Assembly: GCA_963971575.1 (NCBI GenBank)
Contig: OZ020620.1
Coordinates: 43,500,924-43,564,923 of the forward strand
Direction of reading: 5' to 3'
DNA length: 64,000 nucleotides
Source of the DNA: Liopterus haemorrhoidalis
Lineage: Eukaryota; Arthropoda; Insecta; Coleoptera; Dytiscidae
The translations under genes and the position numbers were made by a program. This document shows positions 33,630 to 44,368 of the stretch, in pieces. Under the pieces are notes generated by a model. That model saw only the letters and a program-made list of their open reading frames with translations, made no database searches and was not told the origin of the DNA. Numbering within the stretch: position 1 is the first letter of the stretch; the number at the start of each line of letters is the position of its first letter.

Positions 33630-34931
33630 GGGACAAGAACGGGAGCTAGGGCAAAGGAAAAAATTTAACCACAAAAAATTGTTTTATTATTAAGTCTTAC
33701 AAAAGAAATATGCAGATGGTCTGCTGCAGCAGAAAGTTAATTATTTTATTTATTGTACCAGTACAACAAATATTTTTAAGAGCAGGTTCTAATTTATAAA
33801 TTGTTGTTGCTATACCAATGTAATTCAATATTCATTTAGTCAATAATCGGGATTTATGAAAATGATTAAAAAAATAATTTTGTTTCTCTAGTTATAGCCG
33901 ATAGTGTATGCATGTATGTGTTTCTATATTGTACATAGAAACACATTCTACATAACAATGACTTACATTATAAAATTAACAAAAATTTCTACAAATACCT
34001 TTCCAGTCGCTCCAATTTTGGTCCACACTAAAGTACACACTAAAGTCCACATTATAACACACTATTTCAAGTATTTTCTGCACTTTTATCACTTAAAAAT
34101 AACTAAAAACGTCAGAAAAAAATGAAGACGCCACTTGCAAAATTCACGTATCACTACTTATCAAGATGGCTAATGCTGATAAAGCTCATTAAGGAGATAT
34201 AGTCATTAACAATTAATAAATAAGGAACAGAATTGCTTAAAATAATTCTTTATGAGAATAAACACATATATTATTTTATCAATAGTATACAGGTGGTTGA
34301 AATTGAACTACCGGGCCCAATACACTATTTTTTATTATTGAAGATGAAGTATAACGTTAAATTTGGGAGTTACTTGGTACTACATGATCTAAAATAGTTT
34401 ATATTTTGTTACTTTGTATCTTTATATAAATAGTTATATATTTTGATTGAGGATTTATTAAAATTTCAGAGCTATAGCGTTGAAGACAGAGGTGATAATA
34501 GGATAACTTTTGGGCTATCAATGATAATTCTGAGATCTCAAAAAGGGATGAAAATTACTATTGGAAGTATAATGGAGTTATCTCTCGAGAATTTTATACA
34601 GGTTAATTTTGAACACTTTCGCATCCTTACTCTTTAGCTAACAGTAGCTCGGAGCATAACAAAAAATATTGCAAGTTCAAGTCGTACCTCCTTGAAAGTA
34701 CTTGAAGTACCTCCAACACGAACCGTTTTAATTAGTTTAAATTAGTTGTCAAAATTAGTATAATTTATTTTATTTAAGTTTAAGGTATATTTTAATGAAT
34801 ATAAATGTCATATACTTATGAATATATCTTGCAAAATTGAGCGTTTTTCTATTATAATTTCATGCTTCGATTTTATATGACTTCGCGGCCCCCCGACGAA
34901 GCTTTCACGGCCCTCCGGTTGAGAAACGCTG
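33486..34931. mobile_element. hAT-type non-autonomous element with (AT)n
   Basis: Ends TAGTGTTTCTCAACC and GGTTGAGAAACGCTG are inverted repeats of the kind seen in hAT-Charlie elements. AATTAGAG is duplicated on both sides (33478-33485, 34932-34939), the 8-bp duplication of hAT. The interior holds a long (AT)n run (about 33552-33626) and no transposase. The small ORFs at 33904 and 34443 show no hAT dimerisation motif. Confidence 0.88.
33552..33626. repeat. (AT)n microsatellite
   Basis: About 37 AT units, uninterrupted, close to the left end of the hAT-type element. Confidence 0.95.
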
Positions 34932-34939
34932 AATTAGAG

Positions 34940-35866
34940 TATAAGTAACTTTAAACTGGTTGATATAACGTGGTGATAATTGAACGAAAGTAACATTGCG
35001 TTAATTGTTAGTGGTCCCCGAGTTCGAAACCTCACTCGAGCAACTTTCAACTGAAATGTTAATGTGATAATGTTTATATTTCTATTACTAAGTCACGTCA
35101 GTGTGTACATGTCATCCCTAGCGCATTAAAAACACGCAAGATCCTGTGTCCCTGACCACGTGTGTTCCCGAACGTGAGTAAAGATGTCGCTTCTGACGCC
35201 TGACACGTTCAGACGCCAACAAATTTCATTCCCTAAGGACTCCAAGTTTAAGGATATGTCATTTTTATACGTGTTTTGTCCCAGGATAAATATTAGTTGA
35301 TGTACATTACCGGAAATGTACTAATTAAGAATTTGTTAATGGAAATAATTAAGTATTATGAAATATAGTAAAACTTCCTAATTGTTTATTATGTTTATTA
35401 TCTTAATTATTTGTTTGTGTTTGCAAGATATGGTTGTGAGTTTTAAAAGTCTCTTGAGGAACGTAAAAACACTATAATGATAATTAGAGACCGGATAAAT
35501 AAGCACAAAAAATTTAAGAAAACCATAAAAATATGGCATAAAAACACAAAAATGTGGCAAAAAAGCACAAAATATATGGAAAATGGCACAAAAATGTAGC
35601 AAAGAAGCACAAAAATGAGCCAAACAGCATGAAGTTGAGTACAAAAAGTACAAAGTTAAAAAAAAGTTTGCAAAATAACGAAATTAATTTAAATAGCACA
35701 AAAAAAATACATTCTGAATCTGCATAGACTTAAATTAAAAATCTAACCAAAACTAGAGGTAAAACCCTACTCCTTTTGAAAACAATTAACTACTAAATGT
35801 TGTTCTAAATGTTCCATAGTATAATTTTGTCTTTTCTGACTTAAAATATTCTTATATGTAAAAAAT
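34940..35866. other. No gene; short degenerate tandem repeats at 35500-35640
   Basis: Between the hAT element and the next HINE copy only one structure stands out: repeated 'gcacaaaaatgtggcaaaaa' style units of about 20-40 bp at 35500-35640. They make long open frames on the minus strand rich in Phe/Cys/His, which I regard as a low-complexity artefact. A B-box-like 'gttcgaaacc' occurs near 35011. Confidence 0.5.
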
Positions 35867-36833
35867 TGATGTGAAGTGTGAATTTTCACACATTTCTGGG
35901 TTTTGCAGGTATTTAGTAACTGAACGATGATTATTTGGGATGCCAAAACAAATTTTATTTCAAAATATTTTTTTATGAATTTTAATTCGAATGCCTAATA
36001 CCATTATTTAAGTTTCTAAATATATGCAGTATTTTTTTTTATACAGCAAAGTTCATTATAATTTTGAAAATTGCACCTATGGCTTCCATTGGTTGCTTAC
36101 ATCATAAGTCCCGCCCTTTGATTCCGTCAAACATAGAATTAAATTATAAATTCAACACTTTCCACTGGTTATTAAATTTACGCTTTTAAAAATTAAATGC
36201 AACATTTACCAAATATAACTAGAATTTTAACAAAATAATTTAAACAAAATAAAAATGTAAAAAAAAACAAAAAAAAAATCAACAGGATTCGAACCTTAGT
36301 TTGCAAGTTAACTTATATTATTAAGCGTACGACAAATCCAACCACGCCACGAGAGCTAACGGTCTGGTATGTTACACAACGTACTAAATAGTTAACATAT
36401 TTTGGTTAAAAACACAAAAAATGCGTTATTTTCCGAAAACATAATCTGATCAAAAATTCCTGTTGTACTATTCCAGTTCACACCAATGTACATTACTTAC
36501 AATTTTTTCAGATTTTTAGTTTAAACCATCTGGGCTACAGGGTGTGGGACAAAAATTTTTTTGCACAATTTTGGCAAAAATCGCTCAAAATAATTTATTT
36601 TGCAAAAATAAAATTTTGATCGTTAATCCACGTACTAAGGGCTTTCATTTGATACCCTACTCAGAATTTAAAAAAAATATTTTTTTTTCGATGAGCACAT
36701 ATTTGTTTATATTTTTAGAGGGATATGTTTTTTAGATGTTTTAGTATTTTTCCTATGTGCGGGTCAAAGAGTTGTATAAGCATGCCAAATTTCAACTCTC
36801 TAGGTTTAGCCGTTTGGCTACAATTTTTACCGA

Positions 36834-36883
<50 letters not shown>

Positions 36884-36936
36884 GACAAAATGACGGTATA
36901 AGGGTTTTTTGGTCATACCTACAAAACCCTAAAAAA
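35867..36936 (-). mobile_element. HINE/DINE-1-like repeat, complete copy
   Basis: On the minus strand it starts with the hairpin-bearing end AGGGTTTTGTAGGTATGACC (at 36930), the (GTCT)n tract (36834-36882) and the body. It then has a 74-nt tRNA-like segment, the 3' subterminal repeat TACCTGCAAAACCC and the stem-loop GTGTGAAAATTCACAC near 35875-35890, ending TTCACATCA at 35867. It is collinear with 58805-59847. Confidence 0.7.
36283..36356 (-). repeat. tRNA-like segment inside the HINE-like repeat
   Basis: The minus strand has an A-box-like TGGCGTGGTTGG about 7 nt from the start and a B-box GGTTCGAATCC close to the end, with tRNA-like spacing over 74 nt. The acceptor ends do not pair, so it is not a functional tRNA gene. 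It could be a pol III promoter or a captured SINE head. The same segment is at 59220-59293. Confidence 0.6.
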
Positions 36937-37798
36937 GAACGGATTTTGCTACCCCGAATAATATTATTTTAGTTTTAGTTGTTTTTTTTACCTTTAAAAA
37001 TGTGTGCAATAAAAGTGTGCTTTTTCAGTTTACGTACTTAATTTTGTACTTAATCTGCAGTCTTATGTAAAAGGTATTGATGTTTTTTGATAAATAAATC
37101 AAGTAAAAATAATATATTTATCAGAAAATATCTTAACATGGTTATGGTTAAAAATATAATTAAACGATAAAAATTATGATCTTTATGGATGTTGTAAAAA
37201 GTACAACGCGCGACTGCTCGTGTGTCCTTTTAGGGCGCGACTGCCGAAAGGTTAATTTACCCCCCTCGTATGTAGTTACCATTAATTTGTAGTAAAATTC
37301 AGCGTTGTAATTTGTTTTCAAGGACTGTGTTGTCGATCTTGCTTCATTATAATCCATGTTGGAATTAATAAGAACTGTATTTTAAATTGCGAATGATATC
37401 TAAATTTTTTCATTTTATTTTCAAACATTTGATGTACAGTTAAAAAACTAAATTTGCGTTACGAAATAATCTGTTTTAGACAACCAGGATTTTCGTAGCA
37501 AAAAATTGTTAATTCGACATTGTTTTTATTTAAATGTTTTCAACATGTTACGAGGTTTATACCTACTGAAAGATAAACTTTTATAAAAATATGCTAGATG
37601 GATTATTGTATTACATTTTCTAGTGTTCTATTTATACAGAAAAGTAGTATATGGAACATACTAGCTTTATTTTCTTTTATCAAATGAAAAGCATTACATT
37701 TTTTTCAACTTGCTAAACAAATTTTATACTTTCGTAACAATTAATGCAGTGTAATTAATGCTTAATGCAGCCTACGCACGGTTCCAAGTTAATATATA
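36937..37798. other. No feature recognised
   Basis: AT-rich sequence without supported ORFs or terminal repeats. Confidence 0.35.
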
Positions 37799-37800
37799 TA

Positions 37801-39364
37801 CAGTTACTCACAAAATTGAGCATACAAGAATTTGACAAAGATACTTTTTAATAAAACGTGACTATAAAACATATTTTTTAAAACTAATTAATTTTTATTT
37901 ATAAAATACACCTTGCAGATCCAAAATTATTACAAATAGTATAAAGTATAGTAATATTTGTTAAAAATTTGTTAAGGAAAACTAAAAATAATAATTTTTT
38001 AGAGACACAAAATTGAGCGTACTAGTTAATTTCGATTGATTTAAGACCTGTCTTTTTCTGAAATTATATTGCATAGGTTTTATCTTGCAACAGATGGTTT
38101 TTTCATTAGTTTAGTTTGCATTAGACCACATCCAAGTACAGTGATTTTGTTTCTATTATAATACAAAATAAACGTAAACACACTGACGAATCTACACGAA
38201 AACTAATAGTTAAATTATACGCCCAGGGTCATACAATGCGTGAAATATGTGATATAGTAAACCGAAGACATTCCACAATTCAAAAAATAATAAATAAATT
38301 TAAATATGAAGGTACTATCAAAAACAAAACGGGCAGAGGCAGAAAAAAATTATTATCAACTGTGGATGAAAGATTTATTTTGCGAAAAATCAAGCAAGAT
38401 CCTAAAATTAGTGTACCCCAGTTAACGTCAGAATTGTCACAAAGATTAAATAAACAAATTTCTGTAGAAACAGTCCGCCGAATACTCCGGAATAATAACT
38501 ACAATGGTCGAATTGCACGCAAGAAACCATTGATTTCAAAAACGAATAAAAAATAACGCTTAGAATTTGCAAAAATGTATGTAAACAAAACAATTAGCTT
38601 CTGGAATAAAGTTATTTTTTCTGACGAGACGAAAATTATTTTTTTGGGTCGGACGGCAGCCAAATTATTTGGCGGAAGCCCAATACAGAATTTAAAAAAA
38701 TTAATACCGTTCCGACAGTAAAACACGGAGGCGGATCAGTTATGTTGTGGGGTGCTATGGGCTCAAACGGCCCAGGTAATTTAGAATTTATAGAAGGGAT
38801 CATAGATAAATGGAAATATCTAAACATCTTGAAAAATAATCTTACGGCTACTGCAGAAAAATTAGATATGCCACGAGTTTATTATTTTCAACAAGATAAC
38901 GATCCCAAACATACTGCGCTTATTGTAAAGGAATGGCTGTTATACAATGCACCAAAATTACTCAAAACACCGCCACAATCGCCTGATCTCAATCCAATTG
39001 AAAATTTATGGAGAGAATTAAAAGTTCGGATAAAAACAAGTTCATTTTCTAATAAAAATGATTTTAAAACGAAACTTCAAGAAGAATGGAATAATATACC
39101 AGCAGAAGTTTGTGGAAAATTAGTGCAGTCTATACCAAATTGTCTTCAAGCAGTAATAGAAGCAAAAGGTGACGCGACAAAATATAAATTTAAATTAACT
39201 GATTGTTTTCTAATTATTTTATTAGTATTACTACTTTTTGTACGCTCAATTTTGTGTCTCTTAAAATGTATATATTTTTTGTTTTCTGGATTTTTTTTTG
39301 TTGTAAAAAATGTCTTTTTTTGGCTCGAGCCGTTAAATAAATTTATTATTATTAAAAGTATCTA
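37801..39364 (+). mobile_element. Tc1-like transposon (DD34E), right end lost
   Basis: The left end CAGTTACTCACAAAATTGAG follows TA (37799-37800). A second, inner copy of the motif (ACACAAAATTGAGCGTAC, about 38005-38022) is mirrored at 39234-39257 (GTACGCTCAATTTTGTGT). The outer end thus has a repeated IR/DR-like design. The right side matches the left inward of 'aaagatactttttaata' (39347-39364 reads 'attattattaaaagtatct') and then stops, so about 45 bp of the right terminus are missing. Confidence 0.85.
38165..39187 (+). pseudogene. Tc1-like transposase, broken
   Basis: N-terminal HTH: KRKHTDESTRKLIVKLYAQG (from about 38168; the initiator ATG seems lost) and a second HTH with GRGRKK (about 38330-38345). 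The catalytic part: VIFSDETKI (first Asp), frameshifted GSDGSQIIWRKPN, TVKHGGGSVMLWGAMGSNGP, QQDNDPKHTA (second Asp) and SPDLNPIENLW with Glu 34 residues after Asp (DD34E), then CLQAVIEAKGDATKY. Lesions are a stop after TNKK (TAA at about 38554) and a frameshift around 38636-38646. From 38742 the frame runs past the usual end because the true stop has been lost or shifted. It is inactive. Confidence 0.88.
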
Positions 39365-40300
39365 TTATAAAGGATGTTCAGCCATCAGGAACGAGCCAAC
39401 TAGATGTAGTCGATATGTCTGGTGTTCCAGCTTTGCTACTTTTTTTCTACAAAAACTATGCTAAATTCTGATTCAATTTACAACTTGGAACATTTCACAT
39501 ACAACATTACCGCATAGTGAGCGACATATTTGAACTATACATGGGGACATGAATTAGAACGGGCGTGTGGTATGGGGCGAAGGGGGTATAGTCGAACTGT
39601 AGACCGCAAAACCCGCGCTAAATGCCCCACGCTATGAACGGAAACCGATACTAACTCCGTAGTAGTGATGCAGAGTTGGTACACCGCATTGCATTGCACC
39701 CAGCTATGTCCAGACCGATATGCATTCCATAGATGTAAGAAGATAAAGAGCAAAAAATAAGGCTATTAATTCAACTGAATGGAATTTAAAAAAGTCAATA
39801 CAACCATGGGCACTTGCAGTAATGGGGCAAGAGAGGCGCTTCCTCCCCCCTTTATGTTTATATATATATTTAATTTTACATTTTAAGAACACAAATAGGA
39901 TGAACCCTCAGCAGTGTTCAAGAATTTTTTTAACAATCACGTGCGTAAACTTTACATATTACACGATACTACAAGACTGCAACGATTTTATTTTTGATTT
40001 GAAAAATTTATAACTATTTATAACTATTATATATTGAATTGAAAAACTCACCACAGTCATGTACGAACAAAAGTATTACAATAAGTTAGTTACATAATAC
40101 AACAATTGAAACAGAAGCAACTAAAGTTAGACTGAACTTGAATCAAAATGTTGTAATATAATTTTACAATGTGATTTAAATTTATTTAATGTGCAATTTT
40201 AAATGTCAACATTATTAAAAACATAGTTGATAGGTAATTCAAGATTATTAAAGACATTGTTAAATGTGGAAGACAGTCTTTCAATGCTTTTTTAAAATAT
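39365..40300. other. No feature recognised; 39540-39720 GC-richer
   Basis: The block 39540-39720 has a clearly higher GC content than its surroundings and an open minus-strand frame (39535-39753), but no splice context or motif that I recognise. Confidence 0.3.
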
Positions 40301-40309
40301 TTTTTTAAA

Positions 40310-40625
40310 CTCGTTTATTAAAAGCAAAAAGAGCAAAGGCCCCAGTTGAGATCCCTGCGCAACTCCAGAGGACATTTGGACAAAATCTAAAACAAATCCA
40401 TTAACGCTGACGGCTTAATATTCGGAATATAGGATACCAGTCATCTTAATAAATCGCCGTGTATGCCTAGTTTAAACAATTTATTGATAAGTAAGTTATA
40501 ATTAATTTTGTCGAATGCTTTTCTTAGGTCGGTGCCAATAGAGTCAAGCTGATATAATGTTTGGGCCAGTTTACATATAATATAACCTAACTTTTCGTGA
40601 AGTTATGTTAGAAGATTTAGTTTTA
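40310..40625 (-). mobile_element. LINE RT palm fragment
   Basis: On the minus strand, KAFDKINYNLLINKLFKLGI (about 40530-40470) and, after a frame change, SSGVAQGSQLGPLLFLLLIN (about 40375-40315) are two adjacent RT palm blocks (motif A and the SGVPQGS block). The catalytic YADD box would lie to the left and is not visible. It is a dead Jockey/CR1-type remnant next to a Harbinger fragment. Confidence 0.65.
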
Positions 40626-40793
40626 AATTAACTAGGTATTTACCGATCTCTTGTTGATATGAACCTTTACTTAATTATCGCAAAGCAGTATAAACCTGTA
40701 ATTCAAAAGAAATACTGCCACCTTTTGAAAATCCATGTTGTAAATCATATCTGAACGATCCGATTACATATTTTCTACTCTGTTTTTAGAAAA

Positions 40794-40796
<3 letters not shown>

Positions 40797-40851
<55 letters not shown>
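40797..40851. repeat. (TA)n microsatellite
   Basis: About 27 TA units directly left of the pogo-like element. The target TA of that element is the last unit, and the right flank (TATATATA at 42155) continues the same tract. Confidence 0.95.
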
Positions 40852-40854
<3 letters not shown>

Positions 40855-42154
40855 GAGAGTAGCCAAATTTGGACCACTTAAGAATTTTTTAATATATAAG
40901 GATGTACAAGTATTTTTAATAAAAAGGAAGTAGTGGAAAAAAAAGTTATTTTTTATATCTTCAAAATAATATAATTTATTTTAAATAAATAATTATATTG
41001 AACAGTGAAAAATCAATACATAAAAATCGTGTCATCGGTCCAATTAAAGAAACTGGTTTCTAAGGATGGACCAGAGGTTTTCCAAGATGGACCATCAATA
41101 TACTTAAACATAATTGAAGCAAAAGTACTTTTGATTTTTGCACTGACTCCAGCACACTGTGTATGGACCCAAGTGTGACATTTTACGCATTGTATCATCT
41201 TATCTTCCTTAATTTCCTCACATATAATACAAAACCATGTAGTCTTAGTTTTTATTCTTTGTATTTTTGGTCCAATATTGGGGTAATTTTACTTTGTTAG
41301 TCTTTTTCTCTTTGACTTTTTCTAATTGGTTTTTATGAGGACTAATTGTTATTAAAATTTCTTTTTGGGCTATTCCTCCAGTTTGAGAAGACGGTGGACC
41401 TTGCTGTGGTTTTAGTTTTGGTGGAGGTGATATATCGTAAAGAATATCCTTACACTTTTTAATTTTTTTCTCCCGAGGTACATAATCAACAGCAGAATCA
41501 CTATTATTATTTTTACTGTCACTTAAAGACATAGATGTTGGTGTATTAGGCCTACTTGTAGTATTTACTGCGATTTCAGCAGGGTTAGCAGAACATTGTA
41601 AAATATCGGATGCTGCAAACTGGTGGTCCTGAAAGATATGTCTATTTACAGGCCAAATACCAGAGGCACGGAAAGTACTTTCAGCTATAGCTACAGTGGC
41701 TGCTCGGCCGTATGCTTCATTTAGCAATTTAGACATCTGAATTGGACCGGTCCAATTCAGGCGACTGCTTGTGGTCCAACTTGAGCTACTTTTATAAATA
41801 TTTTAAAATGTTTCACCTAACCTTACATTTGAACTAGATTAATAAAACTATTATAGTAAATTGTAGCCAGACAAGTTTACTTTCTGCAGATATAAAAATA
41901 TATTTTGTTACTTACTTTGAAACAGTCTAAAGACTATTGACCTTATTGATAAAATATTTAATTGATGGTATGTAAATACTAATAACACTTCGCTAACTGC
42001 AACCATGAGGTGCGCTGTTATAAAAATGATTGCATCAGACAAGTTTACGTCCATCCCCTTCTAAATTAATGTTTTGGTGCGTAAATGCCTTATAGAGGTC
42101 AAGTTACGATGGTGGTCCAACCTAGGCGATGGTCCAAATTCGGCTACTCTCCCC
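40852..42154 (-). mobile_element. pogo-like transposon, internally deleted, 1303 bp
   Basis: Inverted termini GGGGAGAGTAGCCAAATTTG (left, 40852) are mirrored at the right (ends GGCTACTCTCCCC at 42154), about 25 bp with one or two differences. TA flanks both sides, within a (TA)n tract. The 'TTTGGACCA' ends and the retained C-terminal coding part identify it. Only the last third of the transposase remains, so the copy is non-autonomous. Confidence 0.85.
41013..41736 (-). pseudogene. pogo transposase C-terminus with PHD-finger end
   Basis: The ORF 41736-41245 has AYGRAATVAIAESTFRASGI and then WPVNRHIF, the segment after the DDE domain of pogo-type transposases, followed by a low-complexity linker and a Lys-rich stretch. 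After a 1-nt frameshift near 41250 the frame continues TTWFCIICEEIKEDKM, then IQCVKCHTWVHTQCAG: a C-x2-C...C-x2-C-x3-WVH-x2-C pattern of a PHD-like zinc finger, which in several insect pogo families closes the protein. The HTH and DDD catalytic parts are deleted. Confidence 0.82.
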
Positions 42155-42492
42155 TATATATATTTAATTCTGCCATTCAATATAAACAACGTTTATTTTT
42201 TAGTTTAATATATTTTTCGAGGCAAGTAACGGTCCCTTAATTCGCGCATTTCATGAATATCTCCATTTTTTCTTAGGCTCATATTATACTACCTAATTTT
42301 GGTTCAAATTTTGATGTAAAATTGCTTAATATAAGTGATAATATAACCCCGAAGTGCTACTAAATACTCACTACTAACTTTGTTTTCACTAAGAAATATT
42401 AGACTCTTTTAACACTAATCTTGTATTATGTGCAGCAGATATTTAATAGTTGCATTCGGTAGTTGTGCTACTAACATTTAATAAAAGATTAT

Positions 42493-43631
42493 GGGCCATG
42501 TTCATAATCTTTTACTAAATATTGCGATTAAGCGTTACTTGTTAAAATAAGCAAGTACAATACTATCGTTAGTAGTGTTCATAATCACAATACTAAGATA
42601 TTTTAACTAATATCGATGTAAATTTGACAACGTTGCTGTCGGCATTAGAAAGAGATAGACATATGCAATGTTCAACATGTTAAAAGAGAGGGAAGGCGTA
42701 TTACTAGCTTGTATTATCGGTTATTTTACAATTTGCATCACAAATAACCTGTGAAAAAATATAATAAATTATCTTATTGTCATACATTTTGGAAATAAGT
42801 TTACCTGTACATTTAATGAATGGAAACCTTTACGACATACATATGCATCACGATAAGGTCCACCTGGGTTTTTGATTTTTATGTGCGTCCCATCAATAGC
42901 AACAACTATATTAGGCATTTAAGCAATGTCATAAAATTTTCGTTTTACAGTTTCTAGTTCTGCAGGAAATAATATAAATTGTGGTCGTTTTCTGGCTAGG
43001 GCAAAACTAACACGTTTTATAATCCGCGAGACAGTTTGTCTGCTGACTCCATGTAAATCAGCTACAATAAGCATTGTTACGTTAAAAGAATTCTAAATAA
43101 AAACATAATGATAACTAATTATTCATGTTATTAACGACTTACCTAAATCTTGTTGATATGAACCTTTCGCAAAATAACGTAAAGCAATACATATTTGGAG
43201 TTCAGTAGAAATACTTCCATCTTTTGAAGTTACCGGTTTTATATCGTCATGTAAGATTTCAATTAATGTTCGAACTCTATCTTTTGAAAATCTATAATTG
43301 TTTTTGAAATCTTTTTCACTTAATATTTCCAATACATTTTTTTTTTACTATAAAATTTTCTTGGCAATTGTGCCCGTAATTCACGAATTTCACGAACATC
43401 ACGCAAATCTCTCATATACATGATTAAAGCCAATCAGTATTATGAACACAATTGCTATTTTAATGTATTTAATACAGCCTCTCCGCACTTCTAAATCTGT
43501 ACTACTAAATTACAATTTACTAAGCACTACTAACAATAATTCTGTATTATGAACACCCATTTTTAGTAACGCTTAGTATACTTGTCTTAGTAGTGCTACT
43601 AAGATTTAGTAAAACATTATGAACATGGCCC
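42493..43631 (-). mobile_element. PIF/Harbinger copy 2, 1139 bp, defective
   Basis: The termini GGGCCATGTTCATAATCTTT (left) and the mirrored AAAACATTATGAACATGGCC (right, ending C at 43631) form an inverted repeat of about 30 bp with two or three differences. TAT lies on both sides (42490-42492, 43632-43634). A 3-bp target and GGG ends fit PIF/Harbinger. The interior holds the first part of a HARBI1-like nuclease gene only. Confidence 0.85.
42760..43415 (-). pseudogene. Harbinger transposase (HARBI1-like), partial
   Basis: Minus-strand pieces in order: YMRDLRDVREIRELR (about 43415-43365), the ORF 43332-43123 with FKNNYRFSKDRVRTLIEIL and ICIALRYFAKGSYQQDLG (the HTH-bearing part), then about 43075-42780 with ADLHGVSRQTVSRIIKRV and, after an in-frame stop, MPNIVVAIDGTHIKI (the first catalytic Asp in IDGTHI), then RKGFHSLNVQ. 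The remaining catalytic Asp and Glu are missing. A companion MADF/Myb gene, which full Harbinger elements carry, is not seen. Confidence 0.8.
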
Positions 43632-43634
43632 TAT

Positions 43635-44368
43635 GAGTTTGGCCCTATGGATTTAAGATAGCTGGAGACCAGAATCTAAAACAAGTAAAAAATTCTGTAA
43701 AACACTACACTAAATTTTAGGGGTAAATTCCCCAAATTTCGAGGATTTAACAATGAAACCAACGTACCGTTTTTGTTCATACGGTCAGTAATAAAAGGAT
43801 TGTTTGATCTGTAAATTTACGTGTATGGCGACAAATTGATCGTAAAGTCACACTCAAAACTGTCGAACAAATTGGTAAAAACCCCCATGCTTTAAAAAAT
43901 AACAAGAACTTTTTAATCCCCAAATAATTGATCCACACTCCAATGATGCAAATCTCTATGAACCATGACAAACCTTTGATTTTACATTATTTCACAATCT
44001 GTCAGTGAATCTTTTAAGCTCGTGTAATTTGGCGACCAGAGAGAGATGCAGTGAATGTGAGATACGATGAGTGGAAGCGAGAGAGGGTTGAGCAGGTGGT
44101 TTGGTAGTGGTTAGGTTGTGGTTAATTTATCGTCATGTGTGACGTAACACGAGGATCTCACTTGTAATTGTGTTCCGCTTCCTGCTAGCTGCTAGCTGCT
44201 AGATTGTAGCGCCACGTTGATAAACGAGATTTAAACAACTTTTTTACAGATTATTTTTTCAGTGTTACAACAGTTTACATATTGATGAAAAAGATTTAGG
44301 TTTTTAATGGATTATCTTTTATTCGTGGGTTTATGAAATGAAAGCAGGTTTAATAAAAAAAAAAAGAA
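43635..44368. other. No feature recognised
   Basis: The plus frame around 43790-43980 is briefly open (WRQIDRKVTLKTVEQIGKN) and could be a decayed transposase HTH, but I could not extend it. A GA-rich part (44035-44110) precedes a 'gctagctgctagctgctaga' run at about 44184. Confidence 0.3.

Larger units (their letters stand above)
40640..42490 (-). mobile_element. PIF/Harbinger copy 1, split by a pogo element
   Basis: Two pieces match Harbinger copy 2 (42493-43631) collinearly. The piece 42180-42490 matches the N-terminal and terminal region ('cgaggcaagtaacggtccct' resembles 'tggcaattgtgcccgtaatt'), and 40640-40790 matches the next transposase segment (IALRYFAKGSYQQDLG-like, in broken frame). 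The pogo element (40852-42154) and a (TA)n tract separate them. The right terminus directly abuts the left terminus of copy 2. The left part is missing. Confidence 0.65.

Noticed and set aside
35378..35699. Phe/Cys/His-rich minus-strand ORFs
   Set aside because: They come from the short 'gcacaaaaatg' tandem repeats; no protein family resemblance.
36283..36356. Functional tRNA gene
   Set aside because: A and B boxes are present but the acceptor ends do not pair, and the segment recurs inside a dispersed repeat.
39535..39753. Possible host exon or gene on the minus strand (GC-richer block)
   Set aside because: The open frame has no known motif and no convincing acceptor or donor.
43777..43971. 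Possible transposase HTH in the plus frame around 43790-43980
   Set aside because: Only one short stretch looks HTH-like, and neither catalytic motifs nor terminal repeats follow.
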